From assembly GCA_963732355.1 (NCBI GenBank), contig CAVSZD010000007.1, positions 682,001 to 746,000 on the forward strand: 64,000 nucleotides of DNA, given 5' to 3'. This document shows positions 16,281-26,060 of this stretch, one piece after another. The number at the start of each line of letters is the position of its first letter. Within the stretch, counting starts at the first letter, position 1. Source of the DNA: JADKAV01 sp963732355 (GTDB taxonomy: Bacteria > Actinomycetota > Actinomycetes > S36-B12 > UBA10799). Made by a program: the position numbers and the translations under genes. Under the pieces are notes generated by a model. The model saw only the letters and a program-made list of their open reading frames with translations. It was not told where the DNA came from and ran no database searches.

Positions 16281-17396
16281 ATGGCAAGGCGCGCCGCGAA
16301 CCCCCGCCCAGACACCGAGGATGGCTTTGTGCAACTGACCCGCGACGAAGCTCTGAGAATGCGCCTGGCCAACCTTCGGCTCAGCCAGCCGGGTACAGGG
16401 ACGGCCGAGCTGGCCGACTGGTTCGGGGCGATGCAGGCGCAGGATCTGACCAGTGGCAAGTGGTCCTTGGGTGCGCGACTGCCCGGAGCGACCGAAGCCG
16501 ACATCGACGCCGCCCTGGCCAACGGCGAGGTCCTGCGCACCTGGCCGATGCGTGGCACGATTCATGTGATCCATCCAGAGAACGCCCGCTGGATGCTGGA
16601 CCTGACCGGGCGCCGGGCGCTGAACGGTCTGAAGGCACGCTGGGACTTCCTGGGGCTCAATAGCCAGATCGTTGACCAGGCGGCTGAGGTCCTGGGTGCC
16701 GCGCTGAAGGGCACCCGCCTGACCCGCGCCCAGTGCCTTGCCACTCTGGAGGCCGCGGGGATCGAGACCGGAACCGGCCGCTCGTACCACCTGCTGTGGC
16801 ACACCGCGCAGATCGGGGTCACGTGCATCGGGCCGAACGAGGGCTCCGAACAGACCTTCGTGTTGCTGGACGAATGGGCACCGCGGCAACGCACGCCCGA
16901 CCGCGACGAAGCCCTGGCGATGCTGGCTCGGATGTATTTCCAAAGCCACGGGCCCACCACCGGCAAGGACTTCCAGGGGTGGACGGGGTTGACGAGCACC
17001 GACGCGAAGAAGGCAGTCGCCGCCGCAGATCTGACAAGCGCCACCTTGGACGACCAAGAGGTCTTCTACGTCCCGGGGCCGTCACCGGAGCCTCCCGAGG
17101 CCTTGCTGCTGCCTGGTTTCGACGAGTTCATGCTCGGCTACAAGGACCGCGCACTGTTCCTGGACCCGGTCGATGCCGGACGAATCGTGCCCGGCGGCAA
17201 CGGAATGTTCCGCAACACCGTGGTCCACCGTGGCCGGGTGATCGGCACCTGGCAGCGCAAAGTCCTGTCGAAAACCACTCGCCTGACGATCACCGGCTTC
17301 AAGACCGTGCCCCGTGCCGCGCGCGACGCATTCGAAGCACCGGCATCACGTTACGCCGATTACACCGGTAAGGACCTCGACCTGCGCTTCGACTGA
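16281..17396 (+). CDS. Winged-helix DNA-binding domain protein (HTH_42/AlkZ-like)
   Basis: A 371-residue member of the winged-helix family that includes AlkZ/YcaQ-type proteins. Features: LTRDEALRMRLANLRLS near the start, WFGAMQAQDLTSGKWSLGAR, RTWPMRGTIHVIHPENARWML, the LLWHTAQIGVTCIGP wing, GPTTGKDFQGWTGL, and a C-terminal PGFDEFMLGYKDR with VVHRGRVIGTW. AlkZ and YcaQ are glycosylases for interstrand crosslinks; many relatives are uncharacterised. Its divergent pairing with an alkyl-purine glycosylase suggests a DNA-damage role. An in-frame GTG at 16329, with GAGG 8 bases before, is an alternative start that would remove 16 residues. Confidence 0.8.
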   Translation: MARRAANPRPDTEDGFVQLTRDEALRMRLANLRLSQPGTGTAELADWFGAMQAQDLTSGKWSLGARLPGATEADIDAALANGEVLRTWPMRGTIHVIHPENARWMLDLTGRRALNGLKARWDFLGLNSQIVDQAAEVLGAALKGTRLTRAQCLATLEAAGIETGTGRSYHLLWHTAQIGVTCIGPNEGSEQTFVLLDEWAPRQRTPDRDEALAMLARMYFQSHGPTTGKDFQGWTGLTSTDAKKAVAAADLTSATLDDQEVFYVPGPSPEPPEALLLPGFDEFMLGYKDRALFLDPVDAGRIVPGGNGMFRNTVVHRGRVIGTWQRKVLSKTTRLTITGFKTVPRAARDAFEAPASRYADYTGKDLDLRFD

Positions 17397-17458
17397 CACG
17401 CCCGGATGTGCTGGTGACCGACTGGTGTGGCCGCTAGCGTCACGCGGGAGGAGGCCAC

Positions 17459-18592
17459 ATGTCCGACAGTGGTAGCCAATCCCCCGAGGGGCTGAAAGCT
17501 GGCACTTTGAGCGCGCCGATTTCGGGATGGATGCGCAGGTCGATGGCACCGTGGAGCGCTCACGCCTACATCGTCTTCATCGTCCTGGTGCTCGTCGCAT
17601 GGCTGGCGACAACTCTGCTGGGCCGGGTCTGGTACCTGCTGTGGTGGTTCATCATCGCGGCATTCCTCTACTTCGCATTGGCGCCGGCCGTCGACTGGCT
17701 GGTCAAGAAGGGCGTGAAGCGGGGGCTGGCCACTGGTCTGGTCATGCTCGGCCTCATCGCCGGAATCCTGACCTTGATCATCTCCATGACACCACTGATC
17801 GTCAGCGAGACCGAAACCGCGATCAACGACATCCCCGCGCTGATCACCAACCTGAAGGACATCGCGTCGCACTTCGGCGTCAATGTCGACACGACCAGCA
17901 ACAGCCAACAGGTGCAATCAGCCCTGTCAACCCTGCAAGGGCATTTGCCCGACATCGCAGGCGGGGCGCTCAGCGCCACAAGTGCTCTCATCGGCGGGCT
18001 CTTCGAGTTCTTCGTGGTCCTGCTCTTCACGTTCTTCCTGCTGGCCAACCAGAACAAGTTCCGTCGATTCATACTGTCCTTCTTCGCGCCTGGCACCCAG
18101 ACCTTCGTCGGGCAGGCCTGGGACATCGCGGTGTACAAGACCGGCGGCTACCTCTACTCGCGCATCCTGACGTCGTTCCTCGCCGGCTCAGTCATCGGAA
18201 TCACGTTGTGGGCTCTCGGGTGCCCCTACGCCCTGGCGCTGGCGATCTGGTACGGGCTGATCTCGCAGTTCCTGCCCATGGTCGGGACCTACGTGGCCGC
18301 GGCCTTACCACTGCTGATCCTGGCCCTGCGCGACCCGATGGACGCAGTCATCTTCATTGTCGTCCTGGCCATCTGGATCCCCTTCCAGGACTACGTCATC
18401 AGCCCACGGGTATCGGCCAAGACCATGCAGTTGGCTCCGGCGACCGCGTTGACCGCACTACTGGCCGGTGGGGCACTGTTCGGGGCACTCGGCGCGTTCC
18501 TGGCACTGCCCGCCGCTGCTGTTATTCAGAGCATCCTCACCGCGTTCTTCCCACGCCACGAGGTCTTGGAGAGTGCCGCCGGGCGAAAGTGA
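17459..18592 (+). CDS. AI-2E (PerM) family transporter
   Basis: A 377-residue polytopic membrane protein of the AI-2E/PerM family: paired helices near residues 35-75, another near 97-120, a soluble mid-region with EIAIND-like SETETAINDIPALI, then helices from about 170 onward, ending in IQSILTAFFPRH. The conserved WYGLISQFLPMVGTYVAAALPLL and DYVISPRV segments support the family. Members have been linked to autoinducer export or Na+/H+ antiport; substrate here unknown. The ATG follows GGAGGAGG by 5 bases, one of the best ribosome binding sites in the window. Confidence 0.9.
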   Translation: MSDSGSQSPEGLKAGTLSAPISGWMRRSMAPWSAHAYIVFIVLVLVAWLATTLLGRVWYLLWWFIIAAFLYFALAPAVDWLVKKGVKRGLATGLVMLGLIAGILTLIISMTPLIVSETETAINDIPALITNLKDIASHFGVNVDTTSNSQQVQSALSTLQGHLPDIAGGALSATSALIGGLFEFFVVLLFTFFLLANQNKFRRFILSFFAPGTQTFVGQAWDIAVYKTGGYLYSRILTSFLAGSVIGITLWALGCPYALALAIWYGLISQFLPMVGTYVAAALPLLILALRDPMDAVIFIVVLAIWIPFQDYVISPRVSAKTMQLAPATALTALLAGGALFGALGAFLALPAAAVIQSILTAFFPRHEVLESAAGRK

Positions 18593-18601
18593 GGCGCGGG
18601 G

Positions 18602-19183
18602 TCACTGCCGGACCGCCAGCACCACCGTGTCCAGTGCGATGGCACCATCGACGGGCCGCTGGGCCACCTCGGCGTAGTCGATCCGCATGCCTTCAAGGGC
18701 GGCGACAGTCTGCTCGACCGTGAAGCAGACGCCCGGGTCCGGCGGGCCACCATGACCGAGTTCCACGTTCGACTTGTCATGGGCGACCACCAGCACCACG
18801 CCGCCAGGCTTGACCCAGTTGCGGACCCGGCGCAGCACACGCGCCTGGAGGACGTCGGGAACCTGCAGGTACGAAAGGAGCACAAGGTCGACGAGGTAGG
18901 TCGGCTCAAAGGTCTCGGCATCGCTCACGACGGTTGCCAACTGCACTTGCGCCTCGAAGGCCATCCGCCGGGCCTTCTCGAGACCGACCGCCGAGAAATC
19001 GACCGCGGTGACGTCCCACCCCTGCTTAGCGAGCCAGACCGCGTTGCGGCCCTCACCGGCCCCGAGGTCGATTGCCGAACCTGGCGGGAGGTCGCTGAGG
19101 AACTGGGCCACGAACTGGTTCGGCTCCCCACTCCACACCAGCTCGGCGTCGCTGTACCTTGCGTCCCATCCCTGCGCGTCCAC
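18602..19183 (-). CDS. Class I SAM-dependent methyltransferase
   Basis: A 193-residue Rossmann methyltransferase with motif I IDLGAGEGRNAVWLA, the acidic post-motif ending strand TAVDFSAVGLEKAR, and a motif IV-like DLVLLSYLQVP. The pattern resembles TehB/thiopurine-type small methyltransferases. The substrate is unknown. It begins at GTG 19183 with no clear ribosome binding site; the upstream region holds one copy of the 68-bp palindrome. Its stop lies 9 bases from the stop of the AI-2E gene (convergent). Confidence 0.8.
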   Translation of the reverse strand: MDAQGWDARYSDAELVWSGEPNQFVAQFLSDLPPGSAIDLGAGEGRNAVWLAKQGWDVTAVDFSAVGLEKARRMAFEAQVQLATVVSDAETFEPTYLVDLVLLSYLQVPDVLQARVLRRVRNWVKPGGVVLVVAHDKSNVELGHGGPPDPGVCFTVEQTVAALEGMRIDYAEVAQRPVDGAIALDTVVLAVRQ

Positions 19184-19226
19184 GCCACCATTGAACCAGT
19201 GGTCGCCGCCCCAAGCGGGACCGTTG

Positions 19227-19294
19227 GTTAGAGGTTGTGCTGTTGGTTAGCGTTTCAACGCGTGGATTCGCTAACCAACGGAACAACCTCTAAC
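19227..19294. repeat. 68-bp palindromic repeat, copy 1
   Basis: Outer arms GTTAGAGGTTGT and ACAACCTCTAAC enclose an inner inverted repeat GTTGGTTAGCG/CGCTAACCAAC. One more pair (G/C) extends the outer arms to 19226-19295. It lies between divergent genes, so it is not a terminator of either. Same length as copies 2 and 3, but with different internal pairs that keep the stem. Confidence 0.85.
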
Positions 19295-19349
19295 CAGGGA
19301 CGGATGTACGCCAAACGGCATAGGCCGGGAACGCGCAACCGAAGCCGAC

Positions 19350-19355
19350 TACCCT
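19350..19355 (+). promoter_or_regulatory. Putative -10 for leaderless pgm
   Basis: TACCCT, then 7 bases, then the ATG at 19363; no ribosome binding site. Confidence 0.5.
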
Positions 19356-19362
19356 GCCAGAC

Positions 19363-20984
<1,622 letters not shown>

Positions 20985-20988
<4 letters not shown>

Positions 20989-21614
20989 GCGCGATCGTTC
21001 TGGGCGTTGGTCCGGGCTTGGGCATGTCGCTGGCGCGTGCATACGCAGAGACCGGGCGACCGGTTGCAGTGGTGGCGCTGCATCAGGAACAGGCAGACAG
21101 CTTTGCCGACGAGCTCGGAGGTGGTGCTGCCGGTTTCGCCGGAGACCTCGGCGACGCGGCACAGGTGAAGGCGGTGATTGAGCAGGCCGCTGCACAGCTC
21201 GGGGCTCCCGACATCGTCCACTACAACGCCTCGCTGCTGGTCGAGGGATCCCCCACGGCCGTACCTCTGGACGCCGTGGAGTCGGCGTGGCGCGTCGGTT
21301 GCCTCGGTGCGTGGGCTGCTTTGCAAGCGGCAGTGCCGCTCATGGACGAGGGGTCGGCCTTCTTCGCGACGAACAGCGGGGTGTCGGTCGACCCTTGGTC
21401 GGGCGGCAGCGTCTTGAGTTCGGCCAAGGCCGCGCTGCGCAACTTCATGTTTTCGGCCGCTGACGAACTACCTCATTTGAACATCGCGATGATCACAATC
21501 ATGGGTGTCATCAAAGAGGGCACCGACCTTTCCCCCGATGAGATCGCGCGCAACTTCCTGGCCCTGCTCGAAGAACGCCAACCGCCGGTGGAGACGTTGC
21601 TGCCGCGGGCCTAG
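20985..21614 (+). CDS. Atypical short-chain dehydrogenase-like protein
   Basis: A 209-residue Rossmann-fold protein of the SDR type. The nucleotide loop is GVGPGLGMSLARAYAE and the VHYNAS stretch corresponds to the NNAG motif. The catalytic tyrosine of the YxxxK motif is not present: the lysine lies in LSSAKAAL with leucine four places before. It may therefore be a binding protein or use different chemistry. Start chosen at ATG 20985, overlapping the pgm stop, so it is co-translated with pgm. Substrate unknown. Confidence 0.75.
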
Positions 21615-21617
21615 TTT
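21612..21617 (+). promoter_or_regulatory. Putative -10 for leaderless small membrane protein
   Basis: TAGTTT, then GGACGT, then ATG at 21624. The TAG of this hexamer is also the stop codon of the preceding SDR gene (21612-21614). Confidence 0.5.
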
Positions 21618-21623
21618 GGACGT

Positions 21624-22013
21624 ATGCGAATCCTGGTCGTGCTGATTCTGGCGGCAATCGCGGTGTACCTCGTGCTGCGGTTGCTCAGTGGCGGCGCGGC
21701 CCGCGTGGGCGCCAAACCGGCGCCGCGGTCGCTGCCACCGGTGGATAGCGGTGAGTTCGAGGAACCGGCTGCAATTGCCAGCGGGCCAGACCGCGGTTTC
21801 GGGGTATTGAGGCTGACCCCCAGCCAGTTGATCTTCTCCGGCAACTCAGGGCGCATCACCACCCTCGAACGACTGGACATCGTGGGGGTGGCCGCCACCA
21901 AACAACTCCCCGACCACGACACCGTGAAAGCGGTGCTGGCCGTGTCAACTCGCGAGGGTGTGCACTACTTCGCCGTCGACGACCCCGGCGCCTGGGAGCG
22001 CCGCCTGCTTTAG
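21624..22013 (+). CDS. Small membrane-anchored protein of unknown function
   Basis: A 129-residue protein with one N-terminal membrane helix (residues 2-21), a proline-rich linker, and a C-terminal domain of about 85 residues containing GFGVLRLTPSQLIFSGNSGRITTLERLDIVGV, which reads like a small beta-rich PH/GRAM-like fold. I do not recognise a named family. It starts at ATG 21624 with leaderless spacing. Confidence 0.65.
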   Translation: MRILVVLILAAIAVYLVLRLLSGGAARVGAKPAPRSLPPVDSGEFEEPAAIASGPDRGFGVLRLTPSQLIFSGNSGRITTLERLDIVGVAATKQLPDHDTVKAVLAVSTREGVHYFAVDDPGAWERRLL

Positions 22014-22043
22014 CGCGCCCCGACCCAGCCCGCAAGCGCCCGC

Positions 22044-22111
22044 GTTAGAGGTTGTGCGGTTCGTTAGCGAATACACGCGTGGATTCGCTAACCAGGACCA
22101 CAACCTCTAAC
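22044..22111. repeat. 68-bp palindromic repeat, copy 2
   Basis: Outer arms GTTAGAGGTTGTG / CACAACCTCTAAC and an inner arm pair around the central ACGCGT. It differs from copy 3 by a single base (A for C at position 30 of the element). Downstream flank CAGGAGCACCG is shared with copy 3. It lies between convergent genes. Confidence 0.88.
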
Positions 22112-22145
22112 CAGGAGCACCGCGGGGTTGCCGCACCGCCCCGCC

Positions 22146-22187
22146 GGCGCCCCGGCGTCGCACCTCCCGAGGCGTCGCCGGGCGCCC
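22146..22187. terminator. GC-rich hairpin between the two palindromes
   Basis: GGCGCCCCGGCG and, after a short loop, CGCCGGGCGCC can pair into a very stable stem with one bulge. Lying between two convergent genes, it could stop transcription from both sides; no T-run is present. The 324-base stretch 22014-22337 holds this hairpin, two 68-bp palindromes and nothing coding that I can see. Confidence 0.45.
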
Positions 22188-22208
22188 CGACCGCTCGCAC
22201 CCCACCGC

Positions 22209-22276
22209 GTTAGAGGTTGTGCGGTTCGTTAGCGAATCCACGCGTGGATTCGCTAACCAGGACCACAACCTCTAAC
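22209..22276. repeat. 68-bp palindromic repeat, copy 3
   Basis: The most regular copy. Outer arms of 13 bp enclose a perfect 30-bp inner palindrome whose half is GTTAGCGAATCCACG; the whole element is symmetric about one centre. The spacers between outer and inner arms do not pair. Confidence 0.88.
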
Positions 22277-22337
22277 CAGGAGCACCGTTGCACCGACCCG
22301 CCGGCACCGAAGGGGAGGCAACGCGGGCCCCAAACCC

Positions 22338-22829
22338 CTAGAGCGTGAGCACCATGCGGGTGTTGCCCAGGGTGTTGGGCCGGACGCGTTCGAGGTCCAA
22401 GAACTCCGCGACCCCCTCATCCGGCGAGCGCAGCAACTCCTCGTACACCCGGCTCTCCACCCCGCGCTCCTTGAGTTCCTCGAACCCGAAAGCAGCGAAG
22501 AAGTCCGTCTCGAAGGTCAAGCAGAACACCCTCGCGACGCCGAGGTCGCGGGCCCGGTCGACCAGGGCCCCGAGGATTGCCGAACCGATACCGCGCCTGA
22601 ACAAGTGCGGCAGAACCGCCAGGGTCCGCACCTCGGCCAGGTCCTCCCACATGACATGCACCGCGCCGCAGCCGATGACCGCACCATCCTCCTCGGCGAC
22701 CAGGAAATCGGTCACGTCCTCGTACAAGGTCACGGTCGCTTTCGAGAGCAGTCGCCGGTCCGGGGCGTACTGGTCGATGAGTTCGCGGATTACACGCACG
22801 TCCTGGGTTCGAGCCGGCCTGATCAGCAT
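22338..22829 (-). CDS. argA: Amino-acid N-acetyltransferase (N-acetylglutamate synthase, ArgA-like)
   Basis: A 163-residue single-domain GNAT protein resembling the mycobacterial ArgA (Rv2747 type), which acetylates glutamate at the start of arginine synthesis. Segments: RPARTQDVRVIRELIDQY at the start, VIGCGAVHVMWEDLAEVRTLAV, the acetyl-CoA loop FRRGIGSAILGALV, VFCLTFETDFFAAFGFEEL, and GVAEFLDLERVRPNTLGN near the end. I chose ATG 22829 where homology begins; an in-frame GTG at 22853 adds eight residues. AACACT lies 6 bases before the ATG, near the leaderless pattern. No other arg gene is nearby. Confidence 0.85.
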   Translation of the reverse strand: MLIRPARTQDVRVIRELIDQYAPDRRLLSKATVTLYEDVTDFLVAEEDGAVIGCGAVHVMWEDLAEVRTLAVLPHLFRRGIGSAILGALVDRARDLGVARVFCLTFETDFFAAFGFEELKERGVESRVYEELLRSPDEGVAEFLDLERVRPNTLGNTRMVLTL

Positions 22830-22881
22830 GTTTCCAGTGTTCCGCGCACGCACTATTGGTTGAGCAGCGGTCTCCGGTTCG

Positions 22882-23634
22882 TCAAGCGTTCTTCTCGAAG
22901 ACCAACCGCAGCCCGATCAGCGTGAGATCGGGTTCGTACGCGGTGATGGTGCGCGACTCTGGCAGCACGACACTGGCCAGCCCGCCGGTGGCGATCACGG
23001 CCCCCATGGGCAGCTCCGCGTTGATGCGGTCCACGAGGCCATCGACCTGCCCGGCGAACCCGTACAAGGCCCCCGACTGCAGCGCCTCCACGGTGTTCTT
23101 GCCGATCACCGAGCGGGGGGCCACAAGTTCGACCTTGCGCAGGGCCGCCGCCCTCGAGGCCAGTGCGTCCAGGGAGATCTCGATACCCGGGGCCAAAGCC
23201 CCGCCCAGGAACTCGCCCTTTGCCGATACGACGTCCAAGTTGGTGGACGTGCCGAAGTCGACAACCACACACGGTCCGCCGTAAAGGGTGTGCGCGGCCA
23301 GGGTATTGACAATGCGGTCCGCGCCGACCTCCTTGGGGTTGTCGGTCAAAATGGGAACCCCGGTGCGCGTCCCCGGTTCGACGATCACGGTCGGCGTGTC
23401 CGGGTAGTACTCCCCGATCATCCAGCGGATCTCCCGTAGAACCGCCGGAACCGTCGAACACAAAGCGATCCCGTTGACCTCCGGCTGACCCCGCAACAAC
23501 GCCCGGAAGAGGATGTAGATCTCGTCGGCGGTCGCTCTCGGGTCCGTCTTCACCCGGAACGAACGGCGCAACTGCTCACCGTGGAACAGACCCAGAACCG
23601 TGTTCGTATTACCGATGTCAATCGTCAGAAGCAT
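22882..23634 (-). CDS. coaX: Type III pantothenate kinase CoaX
   Basis: A 250-residue ASKHA-fold kinase that phosphorylates pantothenate, the first step from pantothenate to CoA. Motifs: DIGNTNTVLGLF (phosphate-1), VVDFGTSTNLDVV (phosphate-2) and GGALAPGIEIS, then ATGGLASVVLPES near the end. ATG 23634 follows GGAGGT by 7 bases and overlaps the nadC end by 17 bases. It is the last gene of the NAD/CoA cluster; argA follows after 52 bases on the same strand. Confidence 0.95.
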   Translation of the reverse strand: MLLTIDIGNTNTVLGLFHGEQLRRSFRVKTDPRATADEIYILFRALLRGQPEVNGIALCSTVPAVLREIRWMIGEYYPDTPTVIVEPGTRTGVPILTDNPKEVGADRIVNTLAAHTLYGGPCVVVDFGTSTNLDVVSAKGEFLGGALAPGIEISLDALASRAAALRKVELVAPRSVIGKNTVEALQSGALYGFAGQVDGLVDRINAELPMGAVIATGGLASVVLPESRTITAYEPDLTLIGLRLVFEKNA

Positions 23635-24469
23635 CGCTGACCTCCTGCAGATCCGCGCCAATGTCCAGCACCTTGACCGAATGGGTCAAGGCTCCGACAG
23701 CGACGTAGTCGACCCCCGTCGTGGCCACTTCCGCTGCGTTGTCCAGCGTGAGCCCGCCGGATGCCTCAAGCTGGGCGCGCCCCGCAGTGATCACGACCGC
23801 CTCATGCATCTGCTCGGGGGTGAAGTTGTCCAGCAGCACCAGGTCCGCCCCCGCGGCCAGCACCTCGCGCAACTGTTCCAGGGAGTCAACCTCGACCTCC
23901 ACCGGCAGACCGGGGAACTCGCGGCGCACAGCCTCGAACGCCTGCCTCACTCCGCCGGCGGCCACGACGTGATTGTCCTTGACCAAGGCGGCGTCCGACA
24001 GCGACATGCGGTGGTTCACGCCGCCACCGCAGCGCACGGCGTACTTCTGCAGGGCTCGCAAGCCCGGCAAGGTCTTGCGAGTGTCGCGCACCCGGGGTCC
24101 GTCCGGACCGAGTCGCTCGACCCAGGCGGCGGTGGCGGTGGCCACACCGGACAAGTGCGTGAGCAGGTTCAAGGCCGTGCGTTCGGCCGTCAGCAGGTCG
24201 CGGGTGCGCCCCACCGCGCTGAGTAGTACCTGTCCAGGCTCGATGTGATCCCCGTCAGCGGCAAGGATCTGCACGTCGACCGGCGCAACCGTTTCAAAGA
24301 CCCGCCGCGCCACATCCAGCCCGCAGACCACACCCGCCTGTCTGGCCACGAAGTCCAACCGGGAGCGTTGGTGCTCGCTGATGGTGGCAACGGAGGTGAC
24401 ATCGGGGCCGTCGGCGAGGTCCTCAGCCAGAGCCACAGCGATGAGATCGTCGATCCGGTCATCGTTCAC
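23618..24469 (-). CDS. nadC: Nicotinate-nucleotide pyrophosphorylase (quinolinate PRTase)
   Basis: A 283-residue quinolinate phosphoribosyltransferase, making nicotinate mononucleotide in de novo NAD synthesis. The signature RDTRKTLPGLRALQKYAVRCGGGVNHR-type segment is present (split here: RDTRKTLPGLR, KYAVRCGGGVNHR), with LVKDNH and the C-terminal barrel segments VEVEVDSLEQ, LLDNF and LEASGGL. The GTG start overlaps the nadB stop by 4 bases. nadA is absent from the window, so quinolinate synthase must be encoded elsewhere. Confidence 0.96.
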   Translation of the reverse strand: MNDDRIDDLIAVALAEDLADGPDVTSVATISEHQRSRLDFVARQAGVVCGLDVARRVFETVAPVDVQILAADGDHIEPGQVLLSAVGRTRDLLTAERTALNLLTHLSGVATATAAWVERLGPDGPRVRDTRKTLPGLRALQKYAVRCGGGVNHRMSLSDAALVKDNHVVAAGGVRQAFEAVRREFPGLPVEVEVDSLEQLREVLAAGADLVLLDNFTPEQMHEAVVITAGRAQLEASGGLTLDNAAEVATTGVDYVAVGALTHSVKVLDIGADLQEVSDASDD

Positions 24470-26058
24470 AAGGCCGCCTCCTTCGTCACCATCACTCCGT
24501 CCACCACCTGCGTCTGCAACCGCAACAACCACCGGTCATCAGCCAGCGGGAAGTCCTCACGCCAATGCGATCCGCGGGTTTCCTCGCGCGCAAGGGCCGC
24601 CTGGGCCAACGACCGGCCCACGAAGAGCAGGTTGGACATCTCCCAGGAACCGGTCGAAGGGGTCCCAGACCCGAACGTCGACAGGTCCTCCATGGTCGCA
24701 GCCAATGACTCCGCACTGCGCAAGACGCCGGCGCCTTCGGTCATGGACCGCTGGAACCGGCGCCGAGCCGTCTCGTCGGCTGTCCATGGCCGGGTCTTGG
24801 GAACGGGATCTGCGCGCACGAGTTCCTGGCCGGCCAGGGCATCGGCGATCCTGTCGGCGAAGACCAGGCCTTCCAGCAGGGAGTTGCTGGCCAGCCGGTT
24901 CGCTCCGTGAACACCTGTGCAGGAGCACTCACCGCACGCGTAGAGCCCGGCCACCGTGGTCCTGCCCCACAGATCCGTGCGCAGCCCGCCGGAATGGTAG
25001 TGCTGGGCCGGAGCCACGGGAATGAGATCCATCGCGGGATCGATGCCCTGTTTCAGGCAGGACGCCAGGATCGTCGGGAAGCGGGTGGGCCAGTCGATCT
25101 TGCGGCCGTCCAGCCAGACATGGTCGCTACCGGTGGCCCTCATCTGCCGCATGATCGCCTTTGCAACCACATCGCGCGGAGCGAGTTCCTCAAGCGGATG
25201 GACTCCCACCATGAAGCGCTTGCCCTGGCCGTCCAGCAGTACCGCTCCCTCCCCGCGCACGGCCTCCGAGACCAAGGGCTGCTGGCCTGCCGCCTGTGGG
25301 CCGAGGTAGAGCACGGTGGGATGGAACTGCACAAATTCCATGTCTGCCACGACCGCTCCTGCCCGCAGACCCAGACCGATGCCGTCGCCGGTGGCCACCG
25401 GTGGGTTCGTCGAGGCGGTGAACACTTGGCCGATGCCGCCTGTGGCGAGCACTACGGCCGGGGCCAGAATCGCCCCAACACCGTCTCGCTGGCCCTCGCC
25501 CATGACGTGCAGAGTCACCCCCTGGGCCGATCCGCGGGCATCCAACAAAAGGTCGAGCACCAGGGCGTGCTCGATGACCTCGATCCGCTGGCCCACTTCG
25601 CCGACCAGTGCGCGCAGAATCTCCGAACCGGTGGCGTCCCCACCGGCGTGGGCGATGCGGTCGGTCAGGTGTCCGCCCTCCCGGGTCAGGGCGATGTCCC
25701 CGTCGGGCGTCCGGTCGAACTCCGCGCCCCACTTGATCAGCCGCCGCACTGCGGCCGGACCGGATTCGACAAGCACCCGTACCGCCGCCTCGTCGCAGAG
25801 GCCAGCACCGGCGACCAGTGTGTCCTGCAGGTGCGCCTCGGGGGTATCACCAGGAGCCAATGCCGCAGCGATCCCGCCCTGCGCCCACCGCGTGGACCCT
25901 TCATCGACCTGCGCCTTGGTGACCACGACCACCTTGAGACCGGCCCGGCGCGCGCGGATGGCCGTTGTGAGACCAGCGATCCCCGAGCCGACCACGACCA
26001 CGTCGGCCTCGATGAACCAGCCAGGTGCGGCCGCGCTGAGGGAATCCGGCAAGACCAC
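24466..26058 (-). CDS. nadB: L-aspartate oxidase
   Basis: A 530-residue flavoprotein of the succinate dehydrogenase/aspartate oxidase family; it makes iminoaspartate for NAD synthesis. Motifs: FAD-binding VVVGSGIAGLTTAIRA, GSTRWAQGGIAAAL, GGHLTDRIAHAGGDATGSEI, FVQFHPTVLY, SGGLRTDLWGRTTVAGLYACGE, and GANRLASNSLLEGLVF. I chose GTG 26058 because GGAGGTGAGG precedes it and because panC ends at 26061; the open frame runs further upstream inside panC. It overlaps nadC by 4 bases. Confidence 0.95.
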   Translation of the reverse strand: MVLPDSLSAAAPGWFIEADVVVVGSGIAGLTTAIRARRAGLKVVVVTKAQVDEGSTRWAQGGIAAALAPGDTPEAHLQDTLVAGAGLCDEAAVRVLVESGPAAVRRLIKWGAEFDRTPDGDIALTREGGHLTDRIAHAGGDATGSEILRALVGEVGQRIEVIEHALVLDLLLDARGSAQGVTLHVMGEGQRDGVGAILAPAVVLATGGIGQVFTASTNPPVATGDGIGLGLRAGAVVADMEFVQFHPTVLYLGPQAAGQQPLVSEAVRGEGAVLLDGQGKRFMVGVHPLEELAPRDVVAKAIMRQMRATGSDHVWLDGRKIDWPTRFPTILASCLKQGIDPAMDLIPVAPAQHYHSGGLRTDLWGRTTVAGLYACGECSCTGVHGANRLASNSLLEGLVFADRIADALAGQELVRADPVPKTRPWTADETARRRFQRSMTEGAGVLRSAESLAATMEDLSTFGSGTPSTGSWEMSNLLFVGRSLAQAALAREETRGSHWREDFPLADDRWLLRLQTQVVDGVMVTKEAAL

Positions 26059-26060
26059 CG

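Noticed and set aside
19227..19294. 68-bp palindrome copy 1 as a transcription terminator
   Set aside because: It lies between two divergent genes, where no transcript would need to end, and has no T-run.
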